From contig CAVSNJ010000025.1 in NCBI GenBank assembly GCA_963729295.1, positions 186,001 to 250,000 of the forward strand: DNA of 64,000 nucleotides, given 5' to 3'. The stretch's first letter is position 1, and each line of letters opens with the position of its first letter. The notes below the pieces were generated by a model. That model made no database searches and had not been told where the DNA came from. It saw nothing but the letters and a program-made list of their open reading frames with translations. Shown in pieces: positions 1-11,419 of the stretch. The translations under genes and the position numbers were made by a program. Source of the DNA: DATJLY01 sp963729295 (lineage in GTDB: Bacteria; Pseudomonadota; Alphaproteobacteria; ATCC43930; CGMCC-115725).

Positions 1-35
1 ATCGCAGTTCGAGCGATCCGAGCGAAGCAGAAACC

Positions 36-464
36 GTGGCGCTTATCGAGATCAAAAAATACGCGAAGAGATTCGACTGCAGGGATGACGTGAATCGCCT
101 CAGAGGTCTTGCGAACGACATCGGGCTGCAACATGGCGGATTTGTCGTAGCTTACCTTCAGCAGACGACGGAGAAAGCGCTGCAAGCGAGCATCCAAGAT
201 TTGTTGCGCGATGAAATCGGAACGGCAAATAGCGCCGCGATCGAGCCGTTTTCGGGGGCGCCGCCGGGCATACAATGCGCGGCGGTTGTCGCCGAGGTGC
301 AACCGCAATATGACGAGATGGAACTGAAGAAGCTGGAAATCCTTCGGGAGGCGGTCGCCGCCGGGGTGTCCAGCGGCCTCGCCGAGGATTTTTCATTCGC
401 GTCAATCAATGCAAAACTCGATCAGGCTGCGCAACGGATAAAATCGGGTGGCGAAACGCTATAG
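36..464 (+). CDS. ParD-like antitoxin with long N-terminal extension
   Basis: Likely antitoxin partner of the ParE-like toxin that overlaps its 3' end by 17 nt. The last ~45 residues (ELKKLEILREA...SSGLAEDFSF...) match the C-terminal toxin-wrapping tail of ParD-family antitoxins. The first ~90 residues match nothing I recognise and do not look like the usual ParD ribbon-helix-helix domain, so either the protein has a novel N-terminus or the real start is internal (an in-frame ATG lies at 318). The frame opens with GTG at 36. Base composition is less GC-rich than the downstream genes, which suggests acquisition. Confidence is good for a TA antitoxin tail and low for the start. Confidence 0.55.
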   Translation: MALIEIKKYAKRFDCRDDVNRLRGLANDIGLQHGGFVVAYLQQTTEKALQASIQDLLRDEIGTANSAAIEPFSGAPPGIQCAAVVAEVQPQYDEMELKKLEILREAVAAGVSSGLAEDFSFASINAKLDQAAQRIKSGGETL

Positions 465-771
465 GATTACGCGGCTTGCAGCGAACGATTTGGAGGAGAT
501 CGCGCGCTTTACGGAAAGCCGTTGGGGAACCGAGCAGCGCGTCAAATACTTGAGCGGCATCGAGCATCGGCTTGAACAACTCGCCGATACACCGAAATCC
601 GGAATGGCACGGGACGAGATCATGTCGGGCCTTCGGTCGGCACAATTCGGTAGACACATTATTTTCTACATCGTCGCCGAAGACGGCATATTGGTATCGC
701 GCGTTCTCCATTCGAGCATGGATTTGCGACGCCGACTCCGTTCGCTTCCACTCGACGATAACCGATTGTAG
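448..771 (+). CDS. ParE/RelE-superfamily toxin
   Basis: A 107-aa basic protein with the ParE layout: an N-terminal 'ITRLAANDLEEIARF' helix, a central 'RLEQLADTPKSGMARDEI' segment, and a C-terminal beta region (RHIIFYIV..GILVSRVLHSSMDL) ending in the conserved arginine-rich turn. ParE toxins poison DNA gyrase and are neutralised by ParD; that is known for the family and was not tested here. It starts at GTG 448, inside the upstream antitoxin frame, as is typical of translationally coupled TA pairs. Its stop lies only 6 nt before rbfA, so the module sits inside a translation-factor operon where infB would normally be adjacent. Confidence 0.85.
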   Translation: MAKRYRITRLAANDLEEIARFTESRWGTEQRVKYLSGIEHRLEQLADTPKSGMARDEIMSGLRSAQFGRHIIFYIVAEDGILVSRVLHSSMDLRRRLRSLPLDDNRL

Positions 772-777
772 CGGCGC

Positions 778-1212
778 ATGGCTCGTCCCAACATCAAGCG
801 CACGCCCGGCCAGCGCCCGCTGCGCGTGGGCGAGGAGATCCGCCACGCGCTCGCGCGCATCTTCGCACGCGGCGAGCTGCGCGACCCCGAGCTCGCCGAC
901 GTCAACGTGACGGTGACGGAGGTGCGGGTCGCGCCCGACTTGAAGAGCGCGATCGCCTTCGTCATGCCGCTGGGCGGCGTGCGCGAGGCCGAGGTGATCA
1001 CAGCCTTGCGGCGCTCGGCGCCCTATCTCCGCCGCGCGGTCGGGCGCGACGTCAAGCTGCGCTACGCGCCCAGCCTGTCCTTCGCGCTCGACACCGCCTA
1101 TGTCCATGCGAGCCACATCGAGGCGGTCCTCCACCGCCCCGAGGTAGAGCGCGATCTCGGCGCCGTAGTGCCCGATCCCGACGGGATTAGCGAGGACGGC
1201 GATGGCGCGTAG
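778..1212 (+). CDS. rbfA: Ribosome-binding factor A
   Basis: A 144-aa RbfA, a cytoplasmic KH-fold assembly factor for the 30S subunit that is needed for late 16S rRNA 5'-end maturation. The family pattern is clear: 'RVGEEIRHALARIF', 'ELRDPEL..VNVTVTEVRVAPDLKSA' and 'LRRAVGRDVKLRYAPSLSFALDT'. Its stop overlaps the truB start by 11 nt, so the two are probably co-translated. No convincing Shine-Dalgarno precedes its ATG, which lies 6 nt after the toxin stop. Expression may therefore depend on coupling to the TA genes or to a distal promoter. Confidence 0.94.
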   Translation: MARPNIKRTPGQRPLRVGEEIRHALARIFARGELRDPELADVNVTVTEVRVAPDLKSAIAFVMPLGGVREAEVITALRRSAPYLRRAVGRDVKLRYAPSLSFALDTAYVHASHIEAVLHRPEVERDLGAVVPDPDGISEDGDGA

Positions 1213-2131
1213 GGCGCGCGGGCGTCCCATTCACGGCTGGATCATCCTCGACAAGCCGCCCGGCATGACCTCGGCGCACGCCGTGGCGCGGGTGCGGCAC
1301 TTGACCGATGCCGCCAAGGCGGGCCACGGCGGCACGCTCGATCCGCTGGCCACGGGCGTGCTCCCGATCGCGCTCGGCGAGGCGACCAAAACGGTCGCCT
1401 GGGCGATAGAGGGGGCAAAAATATATGAGTTCATCCTGCGCTGGGGCGAAGTGCGCGACAGCGACGACGCCGACGGCGCCATCATCGCCGAAAGCGCGCG
1501 GCGCCCGGCGCGGGACGAGATCGAGGCGGCGCTGCCGCGCCTCACCGGCTTGATCCTGCAACGCCCGCCCGACTATTCCGCGCTGAAGCTCGCGGGCGTA
1601 CGTGCCTACGAGCTCGCCCGCGACGGCGAAAAGGTCGTGCTCGACGAGCGCCCGGTCGAGGTCGAGGAATTCCGCCTCCTGGCCATGCCGGACGCCGATC
1701 ACGCGAATTTTGCCGCGCGCGTCGGTCGCGGAACATATGTGCGGGCCTTGGCGCGCGACCTTGGCGCGATGCTTGGCTGCGGCGCGCATGTGGTGGCGCT
1801 GAGGCGCCTCGCGGTCGGGCGGTTCCGGGCGGAACAGGCGATTTCCCTGGATAATCTTGCCACGCTCGGCCATAGTGTGGCCTTATCGGAGCACTTGCTT
1901 CCGGTTGAGACGGCGCTGGACGACATCCCGGCGCTCGCCTTGACGGAGGCGGAAGCCCAAGCCCTGCGTTGCGGTCAGACCGTGACGCCGTTGCGCCCGT
2001 CCGATCGGGCGCGCATCGACCAAATCGGTGAAGGCGCGACGGTGTGTGCGACGAGCAGGGGAAAGCTCGTGGCACTTGCGCAAGTCGCTTCGGGCGGGCT
2101 CAGGCCGGTGCGGGTGATGAACCTGGACTAG
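1202..2131 (+). CDS. truB: tRNA pseudouridine(55) synthase TruB
   Basis: Converts U55 in the T-loop of tRNAs to pseudouridine. The catalytic motif GHGGTLDPLATGVLP is present with the nucleophilic Asp at residue 47; the downstream 'PPDYSALKLAGVRAYELAR' and 'RGTYVRALARDLG' blocks are also standard. At 309 aa it has normal length, with a PUA-like C-terminal extension (~residues 240-305). It overlaps rbfA by 11 nt and is followed after 12 nt by rpsO, whose GGAGGAG ribosome-binding site starts right at the truB stop. This is the usual alphaproteobacterial operon. Confidence 0.97.
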   Translation: MARRARGRPIHGWIILDKPPGMTSAHAVARVRHLTDAAKAGHGGTLDPLATGVLPIALGEATKTVAWAIEGAKIYEFILRWGEVRDSDDADGAIIAESARRPARDEIEAALPRLTGLILQRPPDYSALKLAGVRAYELARDGEKVVLDERPVEVEEFRLLAMPDADHANFAARVGRGTYVRALARDLGAMLGCGAHVVALRRLAVGRFRAEQAISLDNLATLGHSVALSEHLLPVETALDDIPALALTEAEAQALRCGQTVTPLRPSDRARIDQIGEGATVCATSRGKLVALAQVASGGLRPVRVMNLD

Positions 2132-2143
2132 GAGGAGATTTCG

Positions 2144-2413
2144 ATGTCGATCACCAGCCCGCGCAAGCAGGAGCTTGTTGCGGAATATGGCTTGAAGCAG
2201 GGCGACACCGGCTCGCCCGAGGTGCAGGTCGCCATCCTTTCGGAGCGGATTCGCAACCTGACGGATCATCTCACGACCCACAAAAAGGACTTCCATTCGC
2301 GCCGCGGCCTCCTCGTCATGGTCGGCCAGCGCCGCAGCCTGTTGGATTATCTGAAGGGTAAGAACGCCACCCGCTACGAGATGCTGATCGGGCGGCTGGG
2401 ACTCCGCCGCTGA
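2144..2413 (+). CDS. rpsO: 30S ribosomal protein S15
   Basis: An 89-aa primary 16S rRNA-binding protein of the 30S platform. The sequence has the S15 signature 'GDTGSPEVQVAILSERI' and 'HKKDFHSRRGLLVMVGQRR', ending in 'RLGLRR'. A GGAGGAG Shine-Dalgarno lies about 8 nt upstream. It stands between truB and pnp, the classical arrangement in which rpsO and pnp are co-transcribed; the 136 nt that follow precede pnp and hold no other gene. Confidence 0.98.
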   Translation: MSITSPRKQELVAEYGLKQGDTGSPEVQVAILSERIRNLTDHLTTHKKDFHSRRGLLVMVGQRRSLLDYLKGKNATRYEMLIGRLGLRR

Positions 2414-2549
2414 GCGCCCTTGGCCCTCGCGGCGCATTGCCGCTTCACCCATCGCAACACCGAATTCGCGTCGGCTGTGCCGCAGCGTTCATGCGCCGCG
2501 CGCCGCGCGTACCCGTTCCCCCAGAGAGAGAAGCAGAGAAGAGAGAAAG

Positions 2550-4709
<2,160 letters not shown>

Positions 4710-4726
4710 CGAGCGCGTCCTTGGCC

Positions 4727-5502
4727 ATGGATGTGCGTACGCCGCGGGTGATTGGGCACCGCGGCGCGGCGATGCGCGCGCCCGAGAACACGCTCGCCGG
4801 TTTCCGGATGGCGCGGGAGCTCGGCGCCTCGTGGGTCGAGTTCGACGTTCAAGCGACGCGCGACGATTGTGCCGTGCTGCTTCATGATGCGCGGCTCGAC
4901 CGTACGACCGACGGCAACGGCCTCGTCGCCGAGCGCACTTCGGCGGAGTTGGCAAAGCTCGACGCCGGAAGCTGGTTCGACCGGAAATATCGTGGCGAAC
5001 GGCTGCCGACGCTCGCCGATACGCTCGCGCTCCTCGACGAGTTGCAACTCGGCGCGATGATCGAGGTGAAGGCGGGACCCGGCGACGGACCGCGCACGAT
5101 GGGTACCGTGCTGCGCTGCCTCGATGCAACGAAGCCGCGCGTGGCGACGATACTTTCGAGCTTCGATGAAAGCGCGCTTGCGGTCGCAACGAAAGAGCGC
5201 CCCGAGCTTCCGCGCGCGCTGATCGTGCAGGAAATTCCGGCCGATTGGCTCGAACGGGTCGAGCGCCTCGAGTGCGGCGCGCTCCACGCCGGCGAGCGCG
5301 GCCTGACCGCGCCGCTTGTCGCGGCGGTTGCGCAAAAACGGCCGCTCCGCGCCTTTACGGTCAACGCGCCGGGGCGGGCGGAGGCGCTCTTCCGGTGGGG
5401 TGTAGCAGCGGTGTTCACGGATTGCCCCGATGTGATAATCTCTGCCGTCGGCCATCGGTCCGGCGGGCCGGCGGCAACCGGCCCTCGGGGGAGGTCGCAG
5501 AA

Positions 5503-5506
<4 letters not shown>
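4727..5506 (+). CDS. ugpQ: Glycerophosphodiester phosphodiesterase
   Basis: GDPD-family TIM-barrel enzyme that hydrolyses glycerophosphodiesters to glycerol-3-phosphate and an alcohol. Hallmarks are HRGA near the N-terminus, 'APENTLAGF', 'EFDVQATRD' and 'LLHDARLDRTTDG', which supply the metal and catalytic residues. No signal peptide is visible, so it is probably cytoplasmic like UgpQ. ATG 4727 is chosen; an in-frame TTG lies at 4721. Its TGA stop overlaps the GTG start of the next gene (GTGA), indicating translational coupling. The C-terminal tail after 'TDCPDVI' is Gly/Arg-rich and may be poorly conserved. Confidence 0.88.
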
Positions 5507-6900
<1,394 letters not shown>

Positions 6901-6914
6901 GCCGCTTCCGGCTT

Positions 6915-6942
6915 TTGATCCGGGCGGAAAACTCTCTATATT
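6915..6942 (+). promoter_or_regulatory. Putative sigma70 promoter of irr
   Basis: TTGATC (6915-6920), a 16-nt spacer, and TATATT (6937-6942). The predicted transcription start falls at about 6949-6950, on the irr ATG, so the message would be leaderless or nearly so. Pattern match only. Confidence 0.5.
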
Positions 6943-6949
6943 GGTTCTA

Positions 6950-7381
6950 ATGACGACGCCACGCCCCTATACCGGCGCGCTCGAATTGCTCCGCGCAGCC
7001 AAGCTGCGGCCGACCCGGCAGCGGCTCGCGCTGGCGCGCCTGCTGTTCGAGAAGGGCGATCGCCACGTCACCGCCGAGCAGCTCCACGGCGAAGCCGTGG
7101 CCGCCGCGATCCCGGTGTCGCTCGCGACCGTCTACAACACCTTGCACCAGTTCATCGAGGCGGGGCTTCTGCGCGAGGTCGTGGTGAGCTCGGGACGCTC
7201 CTACTTCGACACCAACATCAGCGACCATCACCACTTTTTCTTCGAGCAGTCGGGCCGGCTCCTCGACATTCCCGGCGAACGCATCGGCATTACCGGCCTG
7301 CCGACTCCGCCCGAAGGCGCCTCGATCCGCCGCGTCGACGTGATCATCCGCGTCGAGGACGATGCCGGGACGATAGATTAG
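6950..7381 (+). CDS. irr: Iron response regulator Irr (Fur family)
   Basis: A 143-aa winged-helix regulator of the Fur superfamily, closely resembling rhizobial Irr: 'LRPTRQRLALARLLFEKGDRHVTAEQLH', 'PVSLATVYNTLHQF' (recognition helix) and the HHH-containing 'SDHHHFFFE' (His93-95), followed by 'RVDVIIRV'. In alphaproteobacteria Irr senses iron through haem status and represses or activates iron-dependent genes. The N-terminal GCPWHD-type haem motif of Bradyrhizobium Irr is absent, as in other rhizobial Irr proteins. ATG 6950 is preferred over the TTG at 6941 because the latter overlaps the predicted -10 element. The adjacent rubrerythrin gene is a plausible target. Confidence 0.93.
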   Translation: MTTPRPYTGALELLRAAKLRPTRQRLALARLLFEKGDRHVTAEQLHGEAVAAAIPVSLATVYNTLHQFIEAGLLREVVVSSGRSYFDTNISDHHHFFFEQSGRLLDIPGERIGITGLPTPPEGASIRRVDVIIRVEDDAGTID

Positions 7382-7394
7382 AATTGTTTAAAAC
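7377..7394. promoter_or_regulatory. Irr-box-like (ICE) palindrome
   Basis: ATTAGAATTGTTTAAAAC resembles the iron-control element TTTAGAA-N3-TTCTAAA described for rhizobial Irr. It spans the irr stop codon and ends 4 nt before the -35 element of the rubrerythrin promoter, a position that would allow Irr control. This is a sequence-similarity call with imperfect half-sites. Confidence 0.42.
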
Positions 7395-7398
7395 TACG

Positions 7399-7428
7399 TT
7401 GACAGCGGCTCGTGCAAGGTCATATCTT
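7399..7428 (+). promoter_or_regulatory. Putative sigma70 promoter of the rubrerythrin gene
   Basis: A perfect -35 TTGACA (7399-7404), an 18-nt spacer and TATCTT (7423-7428). It places the transcript start near 7435, upstream of ATG 7459, and argues against the in-frame upstream TTG at 7384 as the start codon. Confidence 0.6.
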
Positions 7429-7458
7429 GAGCCTGCAAACCGTTTTCCTTGTCCGACG

Positions 7459-7887
7459 ATGAGGGGACAGAAGCCGTCTCTCAAAGGTACGAAAACCGAG
7501 CAAAATCTGAAGGATGCGTTCGCCGGCGAGAGCCAGGCAAACCGCCGCTACCTGCATTTCGCCCAGAAGGCCGACGTCGAGGGCTTCAACGACGTGGCTG
7601 CCGTGTTCCGCTCGACCGCCGAAGGCGAGACCGGGCACGCGCATGGCCATCTCGAATATCTCGGGGAGGTCGGCGACCCGGCGACCGGCAAGCCGATCGG
7701 CCCGACCGGCGACAATCTCAAGGCGGCGATCGCCGGGGAGACGCACGAATACACCGACATGTATCCTGGCATGGCGCGCGCCGCCCGCCAGGAAGGCTTC
7801 GACGAGATCGCCGACTGGTTCGAGACGCTCGCCAAGGCCGAGAAGTCGCATGCCGGCCGCTTCCAGAAAGCGCTCGACACACTTTGA
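7459..7887 (+). CDS. Rubrerythrin family protein
   Basis: A 142-aa ferritin-like di-iron four-helix-bundle protein. The ligand pattern is complete: Glu24, Glu57-x-x-His60, Glu94 and Glu128-x-x-His131. The C-terminal rubredoxin-like domain of classical rubrerythrin is missing, so electrons must come from a separate partner. Family members reduce hydrogen peroxide. ATG 7459 was chosen because a strong promoter lies just upstream. It is followed by a CCG-domain Fe-S protein and DUF3501, a recurrent three-gene cassette, and sits right behind irr. Confidence 0.93.
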   Translation: MRGQKPSLKGTKTEQNLKDAFAGESQANRRYLHFAQKADVEGFNDVAAVFRSTAEGETGHAHGHLEYLGEVGDPATGKPIGPTGDNLKAAIAGETHEYTDMYPGMARAARQEGFDEIADWFETLAKAEKSHAGRFQKALDTL

Positions 7888-7900
7888 GCCCTGACGCCGA

Positions 7901-7928
7901 CCCGCCTGCCCGGAGTTGGGCGGGCGGG
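7901..7928 (+). other. Strong intercistronic hairpin
   Basis: CCCGCCTGCCC, loop GGAGTT, GGGCGGGCGGG: an 11-bp stem with one G-T wobble between the rubrerythrin stop and the Fe-S protein start. No T-tract follows, so it is more likely an mRNA-stability or partial-termination element than a full terminator. Confidence 0.5.
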
Positions 7929-7948
7929 CACAGCGTTACCAGACTCAC

Positions 7949-9311
7949 ATGACCGACCAAACGACGCGGGAAGGCAGCCTCGAGGCGCCGAAACGCAACC
8001 CTATTGACTGGCAGAACCCCGACTTCGCCGACCCGGCGAAGGTCGAGGCGGAGATGCGGCGCATCTTCGAGATCTGCCATGGCTGCCGCCGCTGCTTCAA
8101 TCTGTGCAACTCATTCCCGCGCCTCTTCGATCTCATCGACGGGACCGAGACGGGCGAGCCCGCCTCCGTACCATCGTCCGAGCTGCACAAGGTCGTCGAT
8201 GCCTGCACGCTCTGCGACATGTGCTACATGACGAAGTGCCCATACGTGCCGCCGCATCCGTTCAACGTCGATTTCCCGCACGTCATGCTGCGCCACCGCG
8301 CGGGCCGAGCGCGCAGCCGGCAAGACGCCCTTCATGGCGCGCCAGCTGGTCGAGACCGACCGCAACGGGCGTCTCGCCGGGATGGTGGCGCCAATCGCCA
8401 ACTGGGCGTCCGACCGCAAGAACAAGCTGATGCGGGTTCCGCTCGAAGCCGTGACCGGCGTCGATCGCAACGCCGATCTGCCGAAATTCCACGGCCGCAC
8501 CTTTACCATCCGCGCGCGCGCGTCCGCGCCCGCGGTGAACGACACGGCGCCCGCCTTTGGCCGTAAGGCGGCGCTCTATGCCACCTGCTTCGTCAATTAC
8601 AACAACCCGCAGATCGGCGAAGCGACGCGCGTGGTCCTCGCGCATAACTGCGTCGCGACCGAGGTGGTCTATCCCGGCTGCTGCGGCATGCCGCAGCTCG
8701 AGCAGGGCAATCTGGCGCGGGTTGCCGAAAGCGCGCGCAAGACCGCCGACGCGCTCCTGCCGTTCGTCGAACAGGGCTATGCGGTGGTGGCGCTCGTGCC
8801 AAGCTGCGCGCTCATGCTCAAGTCCGAGTGGCCGCTGATCCTGCCCGGCGACGAGAAAATCGCGCGGCTCGCGCACGCCGTCTTCGACGTGAGCGAATAC
8901 ATCGTCGACATCGCCAAGAAGGAAGGCTTGGCGCCCGGCCTGAAGCCGCTCGAAGCCGGCATCAGCCTGCACATCGCCTGCCACGCGCGGGCGCAGAACA
9001 TGGGCCAGAAGGCGGCCGAGATGCTGCGCCTTCTGCCGCAGCCTGACGTCACCGTGATCGAGCGCTGCTCGGGCCATGGCGGCTCGTGGGGCGTGATGAA
9101 GCAGAATTTCGCGACCGCCCTCAAAGTCGGCCGCCCGGTCGCGCGCCAGGCCGCCGGCAGCGGCAAGAAATATCTCGCCTCGGAATGCCCGCTCGCCGGC
9201 GCTCACATCGCCCAAGGCATCGAGGAACAGGGGAAAACTCCGCCCGAACCGCACCACCCGATCGAACTGATGGCGCTTGCCTATGGCCTCGTGCCGCGCG
9301 CCGCGCCCTGA
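7949..9311 (+). CDS. CCG-domain Fe-S oxidoreductase (frameshifted)
   Basis: Heterodisulfide-reductase/GlpC-like protein with an N-terminal double 4Fe-4S ferredoxin module (CHGCRRCFNLC and CTLCDMCYMTKCPY) and C-terminal CCG domains (PGCCGMPQ; IACHARAQN; ERCSGHGG). It probably feeds electrons to the preceding rubrerythrin, an inference from the recurring gene trio. The reading frame shifts by +1 at the GGG run 8302-8304: removing one G restores the continuous reading 'LRHRAAERAAGKTPFMARQ'. I read this as one gene of about 453 codons, with the extra base most likely a sequencing error. Confidence 0.85.
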
Positions 9312-9321
9312 AGAGGACGAA

Positions 9322-9912
9322 ATGACAGCGAAGCGCGAAATCACCCGCGCCGACATTCTGCCGGCTGAGCGCTATGCCGGCGAGCGGCGGGAGCTGAAGC
9401 GGAAGATCGCCGCCGTGAAGGCGAAGCGCCGCGTCGAAGTCGGCCCGTTCGCCACGTTCTATTTCGAGAACTACGACACGATGTGGCACCAGGTGCACGA
9501 GATGCTCTACATCGAGCGCGGCGGCGAGCAGCAGATCGCCGACGAGCTCGAAGCCTACAACCCGCTCATCCCGCAGGGCGACGAGCTCGTCACGACGGTC
9601 ATGTTCGAGATCGAGGACCCGGCGCGGCGCGACCGCGAGCTGACGCGTTTGGGCGGGATCGAGCACCGCATCTATCTCGACATCGTCGGCGAGCGCGCCG
9701 CCGCCGTCGCAGATGCAACGCGCGAGAACACTTCGCCCGAGGGCAAGGCCTCGTCAGTGCAGTTCGTGCACTTCCCGCTTTCGCCCGCGCAAAAAGCGAA
9801 TTTCCGCGCCCCCGGCGCGCGCGTCCTGTGCGGCATCGACCACCCGAATTACGGTCACATCTCCGTCATCCCGGACGCGGTGCGCGCCGCGCTCGCCGAG
9901 GACCTCGCTTAA
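9322..9912 (+). CDS. DUF3501 family protein
   Basis: A 196-aa protein of the DUF3501 family, with conserved 'EITRADILPAERYAGER', 'RRVEVGPFATFYFENYDTMWHQVHEMLYIE' and 'EDPARRDRELTRLGGIEH'. The biochemical function is unknown. It characteristically follows a rubrerythrin and a CCG-type Fe-S protein, as here, which implies a role in the same oxidative-stress pathway. It begins 10 nt after the Fe-S gene with ribosome-binding site GAGGA. No signal peptide or membrane segment is seen. Confidence 0.9.
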   Translation: MTAKREITRADILPAERYAGERRELKRKIAAVKAKRRVEVGPFATFYFENYDTMWHQVHEMLYIERGGEQQIADELEAYNPLIPQGDELVTTVMFEIEDPARRDRELTRLGGIEHRIYLDIVGERAAAVADATRENTSPEGKASSVQFVHFPLSPAQKANFRAPGARVLCGIDHPNYGHISVIPDAVRAALAEDLA

Positions 9913-9979
9913 AGTCAATGGCGGCCGGCGCGCGGCGCCGGTATCATTTCCTCTGCAAGCACAAGGGCGCTGCGACGCG

Positions 9980-10777
9980 ATGGCGGATGACGCACGGCCC
10001 GGCACGCTCGAGGTACGGACTTTCCTTCTGGGCGAGCGGCTCGAGCTGCGCGGGCTCGAGCGCAAGGATTCGCTTTCAGCATCGCCGCTGACGCTTCGCC
10101 TTGCGGGCGATGGGCTCGCGGTGCTGTTCCGCTATGGCGTCGCCGTCCTCATCAATGTCGCGCCGGCCGAGGAGGCGTCGTTCTTCGAGCGCGTCGCGCC
10201 GTTCGTGATCGAGCCCCTGCCGGTCCGCGAGATCGACGAGACGCAGGTCAGGATCGCGCCCGCGGCCGAGGAGCCGGTCGATCTCACCGGTACCCTCTTC
10301 CTGCACGAGGCATCGGTCGGAAGGTTGCAGCTCGTCGCCGACATCCTCGCCAAGAGCCTCGTCCTCGCGCATTACGAGACGCGCGTCGCCGGCATCTTCG
10401 ACCGAATCGAGCCGCTTGCCGCCTCGCTCCGGCAGACCGGGCGCAGCGCCGCGAGCAGCCGCGAGCTGCTGCGCGAGATCGGCGACGTGCTGGCGACGCA
10501 ACACAAGATGGTGGGCCGCGTCGAGACCGGCGAGAAGCCCGAGATGCTATGGGATCATCCCGAGCTCGAGCGGCTCTATGCGCGCCTTGCCGAAGAGTAC
10601 GAGCTGCGCGAGCGCGACCGCGCGCTCGATCGAAAGTTTGACGTGATCTCGCGCACCGCGGAAACGCTTCTGAGCATCCTCCAGAATCGCAGCTCGCTCC
10701 GCGTCGAGTGGTACATCCTGGCGCTCATCGTCGCGGAGCTGGCGCTATCGATCTATCCGCCGGCCTTGTGGCGCTGA
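9980..10777 (+). CDS. RMD1/DUF155 family protein
   Basis: A 265-aa protein matching the DUF155/RMD1 family: a beta-rich N-terminal half ('LAVLFRYGVAVLINVAP..', 'LFLHEASVGRLQLVADILAKSLVLAHYE'), a long alpha-helical/coiled-coil middle (~140-235) and one C-terminal transmembrane helix (~243-262, 'WYILALIVAELALSIY'). Yeast members are mitochondrial; bacterial function is not established. ATG 9980 is used; reading upstream runs into the preceding gene. It stands alone after DUF3501. Confidence 0.8.
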   Translation: MADDARPGTLEVRTFLLGERLELRGLERKDSLSASPLTLRLAGDGLAVLFRYGVAVLINVAPAEEASFFERVAPFVIEPLPVREIDETQVRIAPAAEEPVDLTGTLFLHEASVGRLQLVADILAKSLVLAHYETRVAGIFDRIEPLAASLRQTGRSAASSRELLREIGDVLATQHKMVGRVETGEKPEMLWDHPELERLYARLAEEYELRERDRALDRKFDVISRTAETLLSILQNRSSLRVEWYILALIVAELALSIYPPALWR

Positions 10778-10792
10778 TAGTATCGGCGGGCG

Positions 10793-11410
10793 ATGAGCAC
10801 GCGCGAGCCGAACCTTCAACCCGTCGCGATCAGCGATCTGCATCCGACGCAGATCACCGTCGGATTCCGCGAGGTCCGCGAAAAGCGCGCGGAATGGCGC
10901 CGGCGCGACGGCAAGAAAAAGCCCGATTTCCTCGGCCGGCACATGATCCCGGTCATCCTCGGGTCCAAGGAGCGGCACTACGTCATCGACCACCATCACC
11001 TCGTGCGCGCGCTCCACGAGGAAGGGGTGAAGAACCTGCTGGTCAATGTGGTGGCCGATTTGAGCGCCGTGCACAGGGATTCGTTCTGGATCGTGCTCGA
11101 CCATCGCGGCTGGTGCCATCCTTACGACGACGACGGCGTCAGGCGCGATTTCGACGCCATTCCGTCCTCGATCGCGAAGCTCAAGGACGACCCTTACCGC
11201 AGCCTCGCCGGGGAATTGCGCCGCATCGGCGGCTATGCGAAGGACGTGACGCCGTTCAGCGAATTCATCTGGGCCGATTTCCTGCGCCGCCGCGTCAAGC
11301 GCAAGCGGATCGAGCAGGATTTCACTGCAGCGCTGGCCAGCGCACTGGAGCTCGCAAAGGGCGAGGACGCGAGCTATCTGCCCGGCTGGTGCGGCGCGGT
11401 CGAGCCGTAA
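10793..11410 (+). CDS. ParB-like nuclease-domain protein (ParBc_2 type)
   Basis: A 205-aa protein of the ParB-like putative nuclease family (ParBc_2 group). The N-terminus has the ParB/Srx-type strand 'PVAISDLHPTQITVGFREV' and the hallmark 'HYVIDHHHLVRALHEEG', followed by 'DSFWIVLDHRGWCHPYD'. This is not a chromosome-partitioning ParB, since the helix-turn-helix DNA-binding domain is missing. The substrate is unknown. It is convergent with the SH3 gene, 9 nt away. Confidence 0.8.
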   Translation: MSTREPNLQPVAISDLHPTQITVGFREVREKRAEWRRRDGKKKPDFLGRHMIPVILGSKERHYVIDHHHLVRALHEEGVKNLLVNVVADLSAVHRDSFWIVLDHRGWCHPYDDDGVRRDFDAIPSSIAKLKDDPYRSLAGELRRIGGYAKDVTPFSEFIWADFLRRRVKRKRIEQDFTAALASALELAKGEDASYLPGWCGAVEP

Positions 11411-11419
11411 CGGATCGCG

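Noticed and set aside
1..35. End of infB at the window edge
   Set aside because: Only 35 bases are present, too short to identify an InfB C-terminus; not annotated.
7384..7458. N-terminal extension of rubrerythrin starting at TTG 7384
   Set aside because: A consensus -35/-10 pair lies inside this stretch and the extension has no family similarity, so ATG 7459 is used.
8302..8304. Programmed frameshift or pseudogene in the Fe-S protein and similar genes
   Set aside because: The shifted positions have no slippery-site or stimulatory structure in common, and all are +1 in short homopolymers, which is the pattern of sequencing error. Essential coaBC is also affected.
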